Shown here: positions 1-11,948 of the stretch, piece by piece
Layout of the letters: each line of letters starts with the position of its first letter
How positions within the stretch are numbered: position 1 is the first letter of the stretch
From: Pampus argenteus
Lineage: Eukaryota; Chordata; Actinopteri; Scombriformes; Stromateidae
Assembly: GCA_036937835.1 (NCBI GenBank)
Contig: CM072863.1
Location: forward strand, 5,331,501-5,395,500
DNA length: 64,000 bases
Reading direction: 5' to 3'
The notes under the pieces: generated by a model
The model's database searches: none
The model's input: only the letters and a program-made list of their open reading frames with translations
Told to the model about the DNA's origin: nothing
Position numbers and translations under genes: made by a program

Positions 1-1654
1 ACGTTTTTCCAAGTTCACTTTGAGCATTTCAACGTGTTTAAAGCGTATACCTAAACGCGCTTTCGTTAAAACAGCTAGTCGGTCGCCTCCGTGGTGTTGT
101 TTCCACGGGGTTGTGAGGGGATGTCTTTCACAATTTTTCTGTTGTCTTGTTTCCCGGCGAGCAATGTCGGGATGGGATTGTGCTCCGCTGCGAGGCCCCT
201 TTTTTTTTCTCTCGTTAGGTTTGATACAGCTTTGTTGTTAGCTAGTTAGCCTGTTGTTTAGATGTCGAAGACGAACATCATGTAGTTGACATTGTGGTTG
301 GGTAACTGTATATACGCGTAATAAGACTTTCGCGAGTTAGTTTGACGGCCGTTGGTCATCAACTTAAGAGCAGATTTAAGTAGCATCGTTAGCTAGCTTG
401 TGCATCGTTTGTTCACACTCGACGGTGTATGTCACCATTAGCATGTTAGGTAGCTAACTTTCAGTCCATGCTAGTGAGGACAAAGGGGTCCCCAGTCGAC
501 CGGTGTTGTGTTAAAAAATGACGTTATCTGAATTGTTTTTGGAAGATGTAATAAGTACCCAGCGACTGGCTGCGTTAGCGTCGCTTCAAAACACCGCCCC
601 GCTTACTCCAACGTTACTACTAAAATAAAGGGGAGGTAATTGTCAATTAGTTAGCTGCGAGTTAACTATATATAGATGTTAATATACGTAAACAAGCACG
701 ATCATAAGTGCATCTAAAACCATGTTTCATTCGTTATTTCTGCTTGCCAAAATGTAGATAATAAACAATAAACAAATGTGCAGAGTTCACTGAATGGTTG
801 TTTTGTTATTGTTGCGTCCAAGACCGTCGATGGATGCTCATACTTGTAAACATTTAGATTTTTTTTTAAATATAAATGGCAGCTGCTGTTATGCAGTTAC
901 TGGTAAGGGGGGTAAAATTATATATATTTTGTCGTTGATACACCGAAAATTTCCACTGAAATTGCGTTTGAAGCCAGTTTTTTATTTTTTATTTTGCGTT
1001 AGCTTTGTTCAGTCCAGCAGCCAATGGCGGCGGCGCATTCACCAACGTCACTCAGTCACTGTAAACTGGATTGCTATTGTTCTCTGACATAAAACAAATG
1101 GGTCAATGGGGATATCTGTTGTTATTATTCTAGTAATGGACACCACGGTTAATTTGCACTACATGGTATTTGTATTATGTATATGTATCGAGCAATCACA
1201 TCTTCCCTGTATTGGCAAATCGATAATAATATATACACATATCTCTGTAAACCTAGCAACAAGAAGGGATGTTGGGTCAAGATGTGTAGTGTTTGTTCTG
1301 CTTCACACACACACACACACTGCTGTTAGTAAGAGGACACTGGGTCACTCTCCCTCCTCGACCCAGATTTACAAAGATTTGCAAAGCTGTTGCATCACCA
1401 GGTCAACTGTGTGTCTTACAGCCTCCGTAAGGGCAGTATTGTGCAATAAGGCTTAGCTATGCTCACAACACACACACACACACATATTGTATTAAACGCT
1501 TACTACCTTCTATAAACTCAAACAAGGGAGAGCATTGACAACATTGATGCGAGCGGTGTACGAACCATTTGTTGATTTTTACTCATCTTACCATCTTTTT
1601 TTTTCTTTGCAGATTTTTCTATTTTGTACATACAGAGTTTTGTATATACTGTAT
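1..1654 (+). promoter_or_regulatory. ubap2 promoter and 5' untranslated region, first exon not resolved
   Basis: No coding gene is visible here. The first 650 bases are relatively rich in CpG for this window and hold several TTAGCTAGC-like motifs, which suits a housekeeping promoter. A strong acceptor (polypyrimidine tract then TTTGCAG) ends at 1612, just before the exon with the ubap2 start codon, so at least one untranslated exon must lie upstream. I could not fix its donor or the transcription start. Short CA repeats lie near 1306-1320 and 1470-1483. Confidence 0.45.
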
Positions 1655-4600
1655 ATGATGAGCTCGCTGGGCAGCGATAAGGCCCGGGGCCCTCGGGAAA
1701 AAGCGCTGCCCGCTGCCACTCACACATCACAACCACAGAAACAGATACAGGTGAGCCGCCGCGACCGCATGAACATTAAGATGCTTTGAGACTATCTATC
1801 TATCTATCTATTGTAGACGATTTTATGGTTGTTTTTACTGCAACCACAGAGTACACACACTTATATTTGTGACAATGGCAGGCATTTGCTAAGCATCCTT
1901 TTTTATTTTTTTGTGATTTTTGGATAATACAAACTAAAGCTAAATATGACTTTTATTTTTTTTATACATATAACCTCTCACTTAATTCCTCCCGTCCTTC
2001 TCTCTAACTGAAATTAGACCCATTCGTCTGTTTGCGTTGCAGGCGACTGCGGAGCAGATCCGACTTGCCCAGATGATCTACGACAAGAATGATGCTGACT
2101 TTGAGGATAAAGTTAACCAGGTGAGGAACATTTAGGTGTTTGAGTAAATGGTTGAATAAGTTTAGCTTTAATGTTCTTGTACTTGTATATTAACATCCAA
2201 CCCGAACAGTTAAACATATTTGATGCTACGAATTAGGCTTCATGACTTTGTTCTGGAGTGCAAACCAGTGCATGTTTGAAAGCTGTTAAAACTAATTTCT
2301 CCCCCTTTTGTTGACTGCAGCATGTTTTTAATGTGTTTGTGCTCGTTGCTTTTCCCAGCTGATGGAAGTAACTGGCAAGAACCAGGATGAGTGTATGGTA
2401 GCGCTTCATGACTGCAATGAGGATGTTAGCAGAGCCATAAACTTCCTCCTGGAGAGCACCTCGGACATGGTAGGTGCAGAGCAGTAGTCCTCCACGTCTA
2501 ATTTAATCCATTCATGTGGTTTATCGCTTACTTCCAACTATCTGAATTTACTCGTCAGATGTAGATAACGTAATGTAACACCTCTGTAGGTGTGTATGGC
2601 CTTTTTATTAATTCTACTACTGTTCAAAATAAGTTTCTGCAAATCCCTCTAAAATGTTTTCTTTTCCTTTTTTTTGTTCTTGATTTCAATGTGTTCAGAC
2701 GATGAATGTTTTTTAAAACTAACATCAGTCTCTGAACTGCATTTTGCTCCAGTTAAACAGTTGTCTCTTTCTAGCATCAGGGCATGAAGGCATATGATCG
2801 TACAACATGTTTCTCTCCCCCTGCCCAGAGAGACAAGTCAAACAGGCTATCAGATGTCTGCCAAACACTTGGGTGTTGTTCTGCCTGTGTGCTGTGCGTG
2901 TGTGTGTCCTAACATTTCTGAAGAACACCAGCTGGCACAGGCAGGATGGGCTGTCAGGGCAGGACAGTTTCGTGGAAATCCAAATTTAGCAAATAACAGT
3001 TTTTTTGCTTTTACGTGAAAATATCTACTGTTAAGGTACATACTGCAAGCTGCTAATTAAATCTGCCTCTGCTGTACTCCTCGGTGCCTAAACAAATTAA
3101 TGATTACTGAGTGAACTAGTAGTAGACTTGTTAAATAATTAACATACAAATCAAAGTGACTATAGTCAAACAGCTTTATGTGTTTCTGACCTTCATCTCA
3201 GTGACTTATTGCCGAGTATGTACCAATAACTCCTCAGATATTTGTTTATCTTGTGTAACACAGCTGTACAGAGGGCAACTTTCCACTAGAGCCCTTGTAG
3301 TGTAGTGTTCAGTATAGTGTTTATTTTATATTACAACTGGAGAATCTCACTGAAATTTATGGATTTGCAAAAGCAAGGAGAAACACATTGACTATATAGT
3401 TTGTGCTTTTATTTAACCTTGTTTTTGTTTTTATTGTTGTAATTTATTCTTTCTCTCCTTTGTCCTGTTCTGTGTTTTTTTTTGCGTTTAGACCTCATGG
3501 GAGACAGTAGGGAAGAAGAAGCCTCTGGTGAAGGAGGGTCCTACAGAAAGCAAGGAGAACAAGGAGAACAGGGAGAAAAAAGGAGAGAGAGAGGCTAGCA
3601 AGGGCCGCGCAGCTGCCAACCGCAAGGCCAAGGGGGCCAGTCGTAGCCGACCGGGTATAGAGTCTATACGGATCCTTCACATTAATTCACATCTCATTCA
3701 GTGCTTCTCAGTATCATGATTGATCACATGATTCAATTAACTAATATAGTTTCTAATTTCATTTGTGTGTGTGTGCGCGCAGCGCGTCCAGAGGAGAATG
3801 GCGTGGATGTGACACCAGTGGACAGAAGTTCAGAACGAGGTCGGAGGCTGAAAGGTGGCCGAGGTGAGCAGGTGCACATTAAAACGCTGACAGTTCACCA
3901 AACACTCAAGCAGATGTTGACATTTGTGTGATTTTTTTTTTTTTTAAAAATGCAGGATCTGGAGGTCGAGGAAGAGGCAGAGCACCAGCAGGAAGCAGGT
4001 TCTCAGCCCAGGGCATGGGGTACGGCAACAACAAAACACAATCTTACACACACTCATAGGGGTCTTAAAATTGAATTCAATTATTACCAAATTGTTTCGT
4101 CAGGCTACGATGGAAACAGCAACTTTTGTGTGTGTAGATAGCATATAAATAAGTGCAACTGGAGCATTTTTCTTGCATCTGACTTTAGAAATGGATTCCT
4201 AAAACTATAGAGGCAGTAACTTAATTTGTCAATGCAATAACTTGAGTTGCCCATATAATGTTCATCTTGATATTATTCAGAGTGACAGTCAGTCGTATTT
4301 GATGGTTGTAAGACTGCTAATGCAGATATCAAACTTGTTTGATCATGATAAAGTCTCCAAGGTTTCAAAGTGAAACTGCCACCATGCCGAGTCTAAAAAC
4401 ACAAAACTGGGAGCTAGACACTTTTTTAGTTTTTGTTTAACTGTATATTCCTTTTCTACATCTCTTAAAGTGATATATTCCAATATTCTTCACCAGGACC
4501 TTCAATCCTGCAGACTATACCTCAGAGGCTGGGACAGGCGCCACACAGACTGACACATGGGACACGGTGGCCAACAACAGCACAGATGGGACAGGTGAGC

Positions 4601-7600
4601 TCTACAAAGCAGACATGTCACTTTTGACTTGTACAGGCTGTTCTGTGTGCTCGGGGTGTAGCTCGGTGTCGATGTTGCTTAATGTCAATGTACATAAGCT
4701 TCAAGCATCCTGAATATTGTTTACCCACTTCTCCCACCTATATTTGAACCATGTCGCTTATCGTTGCTTGTCCTCTAGTTGCCTGGAGGAATACCTTGGA
4801 AGACTGGGCGGCTGAGGACTGGAGTGAGGATGTTAGTGTGAGTTGACACAACGAGTTAGCACGTTGCCGTTGAGAACAACAAAATGCTTTTGGTGTGTAT
4901 TTAAAACGATGTTGTCCCGTGTGTTCTTTTGTGCTTCCACAGCTCTCGGAGACCAAAGTGTTCACCTCCTCATGTGCACCTGCTGCTGAGAATCACATCA
5001 CACCTGGGCAAAGGTAAGCAACTGGCTCATTTCAGTAATGAGAACATAGCTTCACTTTTGGGTGGTATGTTTTACATAAACATAATGTTACGTCACTGTG
5101 TTGGCGATGGAAAATTGATGCCTTTTTAAAGGGTTAATTTGACCTTCTGAAGTTGTTATCCTGCTGTTTCCACCTTAGTTTGGACCTCGCCTCGCTGCTG
5201 CAGAAGCCCGTGGTTGGAGGAAGAGAAGCACCTTCCTCCTCTTCCTCTCAGAGTCTGGTCTTCACCAACTCCCACCACCACCATCACCCCCACCAGCCGC
5301 CACCGCCGCAGCAGCAGCAACAGGCGCCCCCCAGCCGCAACACCACCAGTGGCACAAGCTACGCACACGCTGCTCTGGTAAAAACGCAATGTGCCTGTGA
5401 TTGCTGTACATTTCATTTCCTGAATCCTTTACCTATCACACATAACACAGATGCACAGATGACTGATTACTCTCCTCCTGTCTGCGCCAGTCGTCAGTTC
5501 TGGGAGCCGGTTTTGGGGATCTGGGTCAGGCTAAGAGGACTCAGTCCAGCGCTGGAGCTCAGATACTGGAACAGCTGAAGGGTCCTGGCTTGGGTCCTCT
5601 GCCCTCATCCCAGGCAGCCCCTCCTGCCAGCACCCAAGGAAACAACACCTCCATTGGCCGACTGCCAGGCCTGGGAGCACCTGTACCCCCACCCGCCTCC
5701 TCTAGCTGGGACATGAAGGCTTCAGAATCCAACACCACCTCGCTGTCCTCACAGTTCAGCCGTAAGTGTTCAAGTGCAAGTGAGAGCATGTCTTATGTAT
5801 TCATGTAGGCGTGTGTGTGTGTGTGTATGTGTATGTATATATGTTTTAAATGATTGTCCTGTGTGTCTGCAGGTGAGTTTGGCCTTCAGCCAGAGCCTTC
5901 TCTTGTGTTGAGCCAGCTGGTTCAGAGGCACACCGGCCCCTCTTTGCCTCTGGCACGTCAGCCCAGTCCTCCATCGCAACAACAAGCGCCCTCTGCTTCA
6001 GCCTCGCCTGCCCCCCAGCACACCAGCACGCCATCACAGGCAGGCCCGGTGATGGCTGCCGCTGTTACTAAACCTCCTGCCCTCAGTGCAGAGCTGGACC
6101 CTCAGGGGAGCAGCACACCACAGCAGCAGCGGGCACAGCTCAAAGGCCAGAAACGAAGGATACCTCCGACATCGAAGGTAGGGGAAAGTTGGAATTACAC
6201 TCAAATGCACATTTGGCTACCTGGGAATTTTAAATCGAAATACAAATAAAATTAAATAAATGACCAAATAAACTTAATCTCACGGTGCTGCGTTCCCTCC
6301 CTCCTGACAGATCCCCTCCACGGCAGTAGAGATGCCAGGCTCAGCTGATGTCCCCGGTCTAAACCTCCAATTCGGAGCACTAGACTTTGGCTCGGAGTCG
6401 CCATTGCCAGAGTTTGGAGTTGTGGACAGTTGTGTCAGCGTTGCGTCCAGGGAGTCCACGCCAGCCCCTGTTTCAGCACCACCCGCATCAGGACCAGGGT
6501 CACAGAACCAGACAAGCCTGTACTCCAAACCACTCAGGTACCGTCACTGCTTACTGACTAGTTACAGCTCTATATGTTAATACAGATACTGTACATATGA
6601 GGAGTTTAATTCCAAAATGTAGATAGTAAAGGCACACATAATGTAACATATCAAACAAATCACCAGGACAAACGGCACAGATGAAAGAATAAAAATATGC
6701 ATATGCAAACATTTAAGAGATTCAGTTATTTTCTAACTTGCCAATTTCTTCTTTTTAATTTCTCATCTGGGCTGGTTTGATCTAATATTTTTATCTAATT
6801 CTTCTTTCCGTCTCGTCTTGCAGCGAGTCGCTGGGCAGCCCTCTCTCCGTCGCTCTCCCCCCACCCCTCTCCTCGTCAGAGCCAGTATATCACTCTTCCT
6901 CAGTGGCGCTACCCAGTCTCACGTCTTCCTCATTGGGGACTGCCAGCTCCACCAATCCTCCCTCCTCCTCTTTGACCACATCTGCCGCCTCCTCTTCTGT
7001 ACCCTCCTCCTCTCCGTTCTCCACAGTTGGGGGAAGTTACGACGGGTCCATGCCCCCTCACACAAGACTGGCCTTTTCCCAGAGCAAAGAGGCCTCAGGG
7101 CCAGTCATGGTGAGTAGAAATGGCAGAAAAAAAAGTTCATCCTGCCTTCTAGTTAGTTTACTGAATGATCCAAATTTAAATATGTCTTGAGGGTAAAAAA
7201 TGCCCAAGTATTTCAGCCTGCTGTAGTTCAGACAACTGCATCTGCAGCTTTATATAAACGACTGAACGGCTTAAACTGAGAAATTAAATTAACTATTATC
7301 ATACATGCAGACACTTACCTGCTTTCTTTTTTCTTATCACCAGAATGGTCTGAATGGTGTCAGGTCCTCTGCTGCTTTAGACAGTAAGTTAACCACTACA
7401 GATTTGTTCAAATGCGCTAGTTATATTGGAAAATATCTACATCATTTTAATCTGTCTGTTCTTATTTTTGGTCAGTTAAAAATAACATATATGAGGTTAT
7501 ATTATGTATTTATCATAAGATATTTTCTATCCTGTCTCACCTCAGCATCATCGGCATCCTCCACACCGAAGCCTGAGTCACCATCTCTCAACATCAGCAC

Positions 7601-10381
7601 CAACGGCGCTCCAGTACCCTCCTCCCACTTACCCTCCACCCTGCCTGCACACAGCTCCACCACACTCTCCAGCCTGACACAGGACCTGCCCTCAGCCAGC
7701 CAGCTCAACTCGCTCAACAGGTGACACAACATGTACACATGGCAGACCAGTGAACAGCTTTGACTTGGCTTAAAAAAAAAGTGTAGTAATTAAAAAGAAG
7801 CTTGTGAGCTGAGATACTTTTGATATTGTGACTGGCTGACGATGTCGAGAAGCAAAGGATCATCACTGTCCTCTCCTTGCCCTCTGCAGCCATGCCAGCT
7901 GTCATTCCTCAGCTCTGGGCTCCAGCTCGCTCACTGTAAGTACTTTTCTAGTCTGCCAAGAGCATGGCGGCTGAATGCTTGTCCTCTGTATCATGCAGGC
8001 TAACAGCTGAACCCCCCCACTCCCATCTCTTTGTGTCCATCTCTCTTCAGTACACCAGTGTTGACAGCAGCAGCGTGAGCTCTCTGGCTCCATCCTCTGG
8101 CTCCTACACGTCACCGCAGCAGCAGCAGCCCTCCGCACTCCACTCAACCCACAACAGCAGCAACAGTAGCAGCATCAGCCACCTGGCCAACATGCCCAAC
8201 ATGGGCAATAACATGAGCAGCACAGTTGGCGGAATCGTTGGCACGAGCGGACTTCACTCTGTTGCCACCGCCGCCTCCAGCACAGCGCTGGGACTTGGCT
8301 CCAATGGAGCTACTGCCACGTCAAACCTCTCTGCACCTAGGACCACAGCCCTGCTCTCATCCTCCACCGGTAACACACACACACACACACACACACACGC
8401 CTCACACTGGGAATATATAAAATCTAGATTAGTGAAGTATGAAATTGATGGTTATTGTCATTGTATTGACAGGTAAAGCTCCTCCTAACCTGTCCCAGGG
8501 AGTGCCTCCTCTTCTGCCCAACCAGTATATCATGGGCCCAGGGGGGCTGCTGCCAGCGTACCCAGTAAGTAACCCTTCAGGAGTTTAGAGTTGAATTGTA
8601 GTTTTCTTCTTTAAACACTCAATGAACACACTTATCTGTTCAGTTGTTCAGTTCAGATGTCTCTCTTTTCTTTAACTATGATTCTTATGAGCTTAAAAGT
8701 TTGTTCTACAACTGTTTTAGGAGTCAGAACAATAGATAAACACAACGTTTCTTTTCTTAAACTGTCACCTTACCTGTCCTTTGTGTTTCACAGCAGATCT
8801 ACGGCTACGAGGACCTTCATATGCTCCAGTCCAGACTGCCAATGGTGAGCCTCACTACTACACTTTAAGGACAGCCCTTTACTAATAATTACTCTTGCAT
8901 ATGTTAGGGTCTTCTCCTGATCCCCTGCTGCCCTCTTTAGCCCTCTCTGCAGGATTACTATGGAATCACATTCCCTGGCCCTGCAGCAACTCTCTCTGGC
9001 AGAGACGGGAGCCTAGCCAACAACCCTTACTCAGGTAAAGCACTGTCACTCTTGTCTGGCCTTATCTAAAATAATAAAAAAAATCTAGTGTTTGTCCTCA
9101 TGTGACATATCCCATGCTGTTCAGGTGAAGTCACAAAGTTTGGCAGGAACGACTCCACCTCCCCAGCTCCACCAACAAGCCTGGCGGCCCCACAGCCCCC
9201 CCAGGGTCAGAGCCAAGGACAGAGCCAGCCCCAGCCTCAGCCTCCCCAGGCCCAGCCTCAGCCCCAGAGCCAGCCACAGCATCACAGCAGTCAGCAGGCC
9301 TTTCTGCCTCCCGGCTACAGCTACACAGGCCTGCCTTACTACCCCGGGGTGCCCGGTGCCGTACCCAGCGCTGCCGCATTCCAGTATGGCCACACCATGT
9401 TTGTCCCCCCCGCGGGACCAGGACCAGCCTCGGCCAAACAGCACAGCATGGGCCTCGGCCTGGGAAACCCCTCTGCCAGCCCCTTCCAGCAGCAGACACA
9501 GCAGCAGCACAGCGGTTACGGCCAGCACACCTTCAGCTCAGGTTAGTAACAAGTACACACACACACTTGGGTACACACGCCAGTCAGCAAACATTATGTT
9601 TATGGTTTGGAGTCTCTGTTTCCATCTCTGAAGTCTCTGTGTTCCTGTGCAGGGTACGAGGAGCTGACAGCAGGACCAGCAGGAGTGGACTACAGTAAAG
9701 GCTACAATTCCTCCTCACAGACACAAGCCAAATCTGCTGCTGCTGGGCCTGGGAAAGGTAAAGACAATACTTCAGTGTTGCTGTTGTTAGTCTCTTTGAA
9801 GGTATATAGAATAGTGAATGTGTGTATTAATGATGTTCCTGCCACGCTGCCAGGTGTCTCAGTGACGTCCAGTAACTCGGGTGTGCCAGACATCAGTGGA
9901 AGTGTTTACAATAAGACCCAGGTGAGCTTTAAAACACTACAGCCCCCCACTTACCCTACAGTATAGTTATAATTTATACTAATGAGCCTAATCTGCCTCA
10001 TCTCCTCTGTCTTGCAGTCTTTTGATAAGCAGGGTTTCCATGCAGGGACCCCACCTCCCTTCAGCCTGCCATCAGCGCTGGGGGGTCCAGGGCCTCTGAA
10101 CCCTGGAGCAGCTCCTGGAGGTTATGCACCGGCCCCCTTCCTCCACATCCTGCCTCACCAGCAACCGCACTCACAGCTGCTGCACCATCATCTCGCTCAG
10201 GATGGACAGGTAACACTCGCAGATATTTTCTTTTTTTTTTTAATTGAATAATAATTAAAAGTAACAAGTAACTTTGTGTTTTCAGGGTGGTCCGAGTCAG
10301 CGCGGCCAGTCTAGCAGCCTGCAGCAGAAGAGCCAAGTCAACAAGTCAAGCTACGGCAGCTCCCCCTACTGGGCCAACTGA
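1655..10381 (+). CDS. ubap2: Ubiquitin-associated protein 2 (UBAP2), complete, 26 coding exons
   Basis: UBAP2 and its paralogue UBAP2L are RNA- and ubiquitin-linked cytoplasmic proteins associated with stress granules. Coding exons: 1655-1750, 2043-2120, 2359-2469, 3492-3654, 3783-3863, 3956-4019, 4497-4594, 4779-4831, 4943-5013, 5179-5377, 5491-5761, 5873-6177, 6311-6537, 6824-7109, 7344-7383, 7546-7720, 7890-7935, 8051-8369, 8473-8564, 8794-8844, 8953-9034, 9125-9541, 9653-9757, 9854-9921, 10018-10209, 10286-10381. All phases agree, giving about 1261 residues (human about 1119). Residues 33-91 form the UBA domain (ATAEQIRLAQMIYDKND start, then TGKNQDEC and ALHDCNEDVSRAINFLL). A lysine/glutamate block, an RGG-like stretch, a FNPADY motif and long Ser/Pro/Gln-rich regions follow. 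The end SSPYWAN and motifs such as DYSKGY and LQSRLP favour UBAP2 over UBAP2L. The start was chosen because MMSSLGSDKARG aligns with the human N-terminus. Exon 9 has two in-frame donors six bases apart; 4831 matches the human SEDLSETK junction. Confidence 0.93.
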
Positions 10382-11074
10382 AGTGGCGACATCCACAACA
10401 TGTGCGTGTGTGTGCGTGGACAGACACCCAACACACAGTACCACACCTGCACATCTGACTAACGAGAACATAGAGGGTCAAATCATTTTACAACACAAGC
10501 TAAAACACACACTACCACCCCACCCCCCTCCCTTTGCTCTGTATATCCCCTTTTCAAATTTATGGCTGTTGTATGTAAAATATATTTATGTATGTATTTA
10601 TACAGTATATATGTATTGGTAGGACATGAAATGTGGTTTTCTGCATTTTGTTTTTATTTGAAGGACATTTTTATTTCAAAAAAAAAAAAATGTGGAAAGA
10701 TGAGAATGCTAAATCATGGAAATGAAGTTGGTGAATATACTTGAACACAAGCATCTTGTGATGTGGATTTTTTTGTATGCATACATGAACCAAGAATGAT
10801 GTACATAGATTCTACACATCATTTTCATGGCAAAGGCCTTTTTTTTTATTTCAGAAGAAATACCGTTTTTGTAACTTTGGTCTCCCGCATCTGTGAATCC
10901 TTATACCGAGGGTGACTTGAGTTGATAGCTTGACTTTTCTTTATGCCCCGTTTCCCTTCCATCCGTCTCTCATTCCTCAACTCTTACTAGTTGGCCGGTA
11001 TGACCGGCCAGGCCTTGGATTTGATGTCATTTTAACATTGGTTTAATCCTTGTTGTCCAAATTAAAAGTTATGA
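10382..11074 (+). other. ubap2: ubap2 3' untranslated region
   Basis: AT-rich sequence after the ubap2 stop codon with no further coding sequence. An ATTAAA at 11061-11066 is the best poly(A) signal I see, which would give a 3' UTR of about 700 bases. The end is inferred. Confidence 0.5.
11061..11066 (+). terminator. Putative ubap2 poly(A) signal ATTAAA
   Basis: ATTAAA is the commonest variant of AATAAA. It is the last good signal before the convergent nop56 gene, about 680 bases after the ubap2 stop. Confidence 0.4.
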
Positions 11075-11774
11075 ACAGTTTGCTTGGGTCTGGCATCAAT
11101 ATTTCACACCACTGTTGTTTTTGTGATATTACACCAGTCTTAACGCAGGGTAGTCAAGGCAACAAGTAAACAATTCAATTAAATTATATAATAAGTCCAA
11201 GGAAGGTCAGTGTACAGATGTACACGTTTAATTACGAGCAGCAATAAGTACAAAAGATGCAAACTAACAGACAGGTGCTGATTCCCAGTTATCAGACTTT
11301 GTTTTTATCACAAACCGGTCCAGCTCTGTCACAAGGGTCTGAAGTCGATGGCTGTAGAGAACTTATTTAAGCTGGTGGCGAGATTTGCTTAGTGTCTCAC
11401 TGCCTTATCGTCCAGATGTCCTATCCATTTTGAAACTGTAGTTTATGGTGTTAATAGTAATCTATTAAACTTGTAGTTTTATAGACTGATCATCTTTATC
11501 AATAGACTTTTATGTAGCTACCTTTGTTTAGAAGGCAGTTAATCAAGTTGAAGGTGCACAAACACATGAAACACAGCTAAAGTTTTGAAAACGACAATAA
11601 AACGGCTCAAGTTGAATGTCCTCTTGTTTCTGGTCTGGTGGAACAGTAAATTAAGTCCTAAAATTCGGAAAACAGGATAACTGCTTTAAATGGTCAAAAA
11701 AAACCTTCCTAAAAAACACTTCAAAATGGTAAAAATAAAAACAGGATGTTTTACTTGAAGTGTAACTAATACAT

Positions 11775-11780
11775 TTTATT
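11775..11780 (-). terminator. Putative nop56 poly(A) signal AATAAA
   Basis: TTTATT on the + strand reads AATAAA on the - strand, about 170 bases after the nop56 stop codon. The two convergent genes would then be separated by roughly 0.7 kb (11075-11760), in which I see nothing else. Confidence 0.45.
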
Positions 11781-11948
11781 TACAGAAGTAAATGTCATTG
11801 AGTTCAAGGCACAATTATGAGCATTTCTTTGCAGGTTTCCAAAGACAATACAACATAAAGCTGCTAACATAAACTAGCCTCAGATGGCGTGTAAAATGAA
11901 TAAAAAATAAACTGTACACCAAAAAAGTCCAGGCTTTGATCACATTAT

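Noticed and set aside
2693..2737. C/D-like pair in ubap2 intron 4 (GTTCAG-ACGATGA ... CTCTGAAC)
   Set aside because: Human UBAP2 hosts SNORD121, so I looked. The C box has a mismatch in its core, the span is only 45 nt, and the terminal pairing uses the D box itself. Not supported.
9121..9528. Long open frame on the - strand opposite a ubap2 exon (135 codons)
   Set aside because: It is the antisense of the GC-rich Pro/Gln exon of ubap2; no family resemblance and no splice logic.
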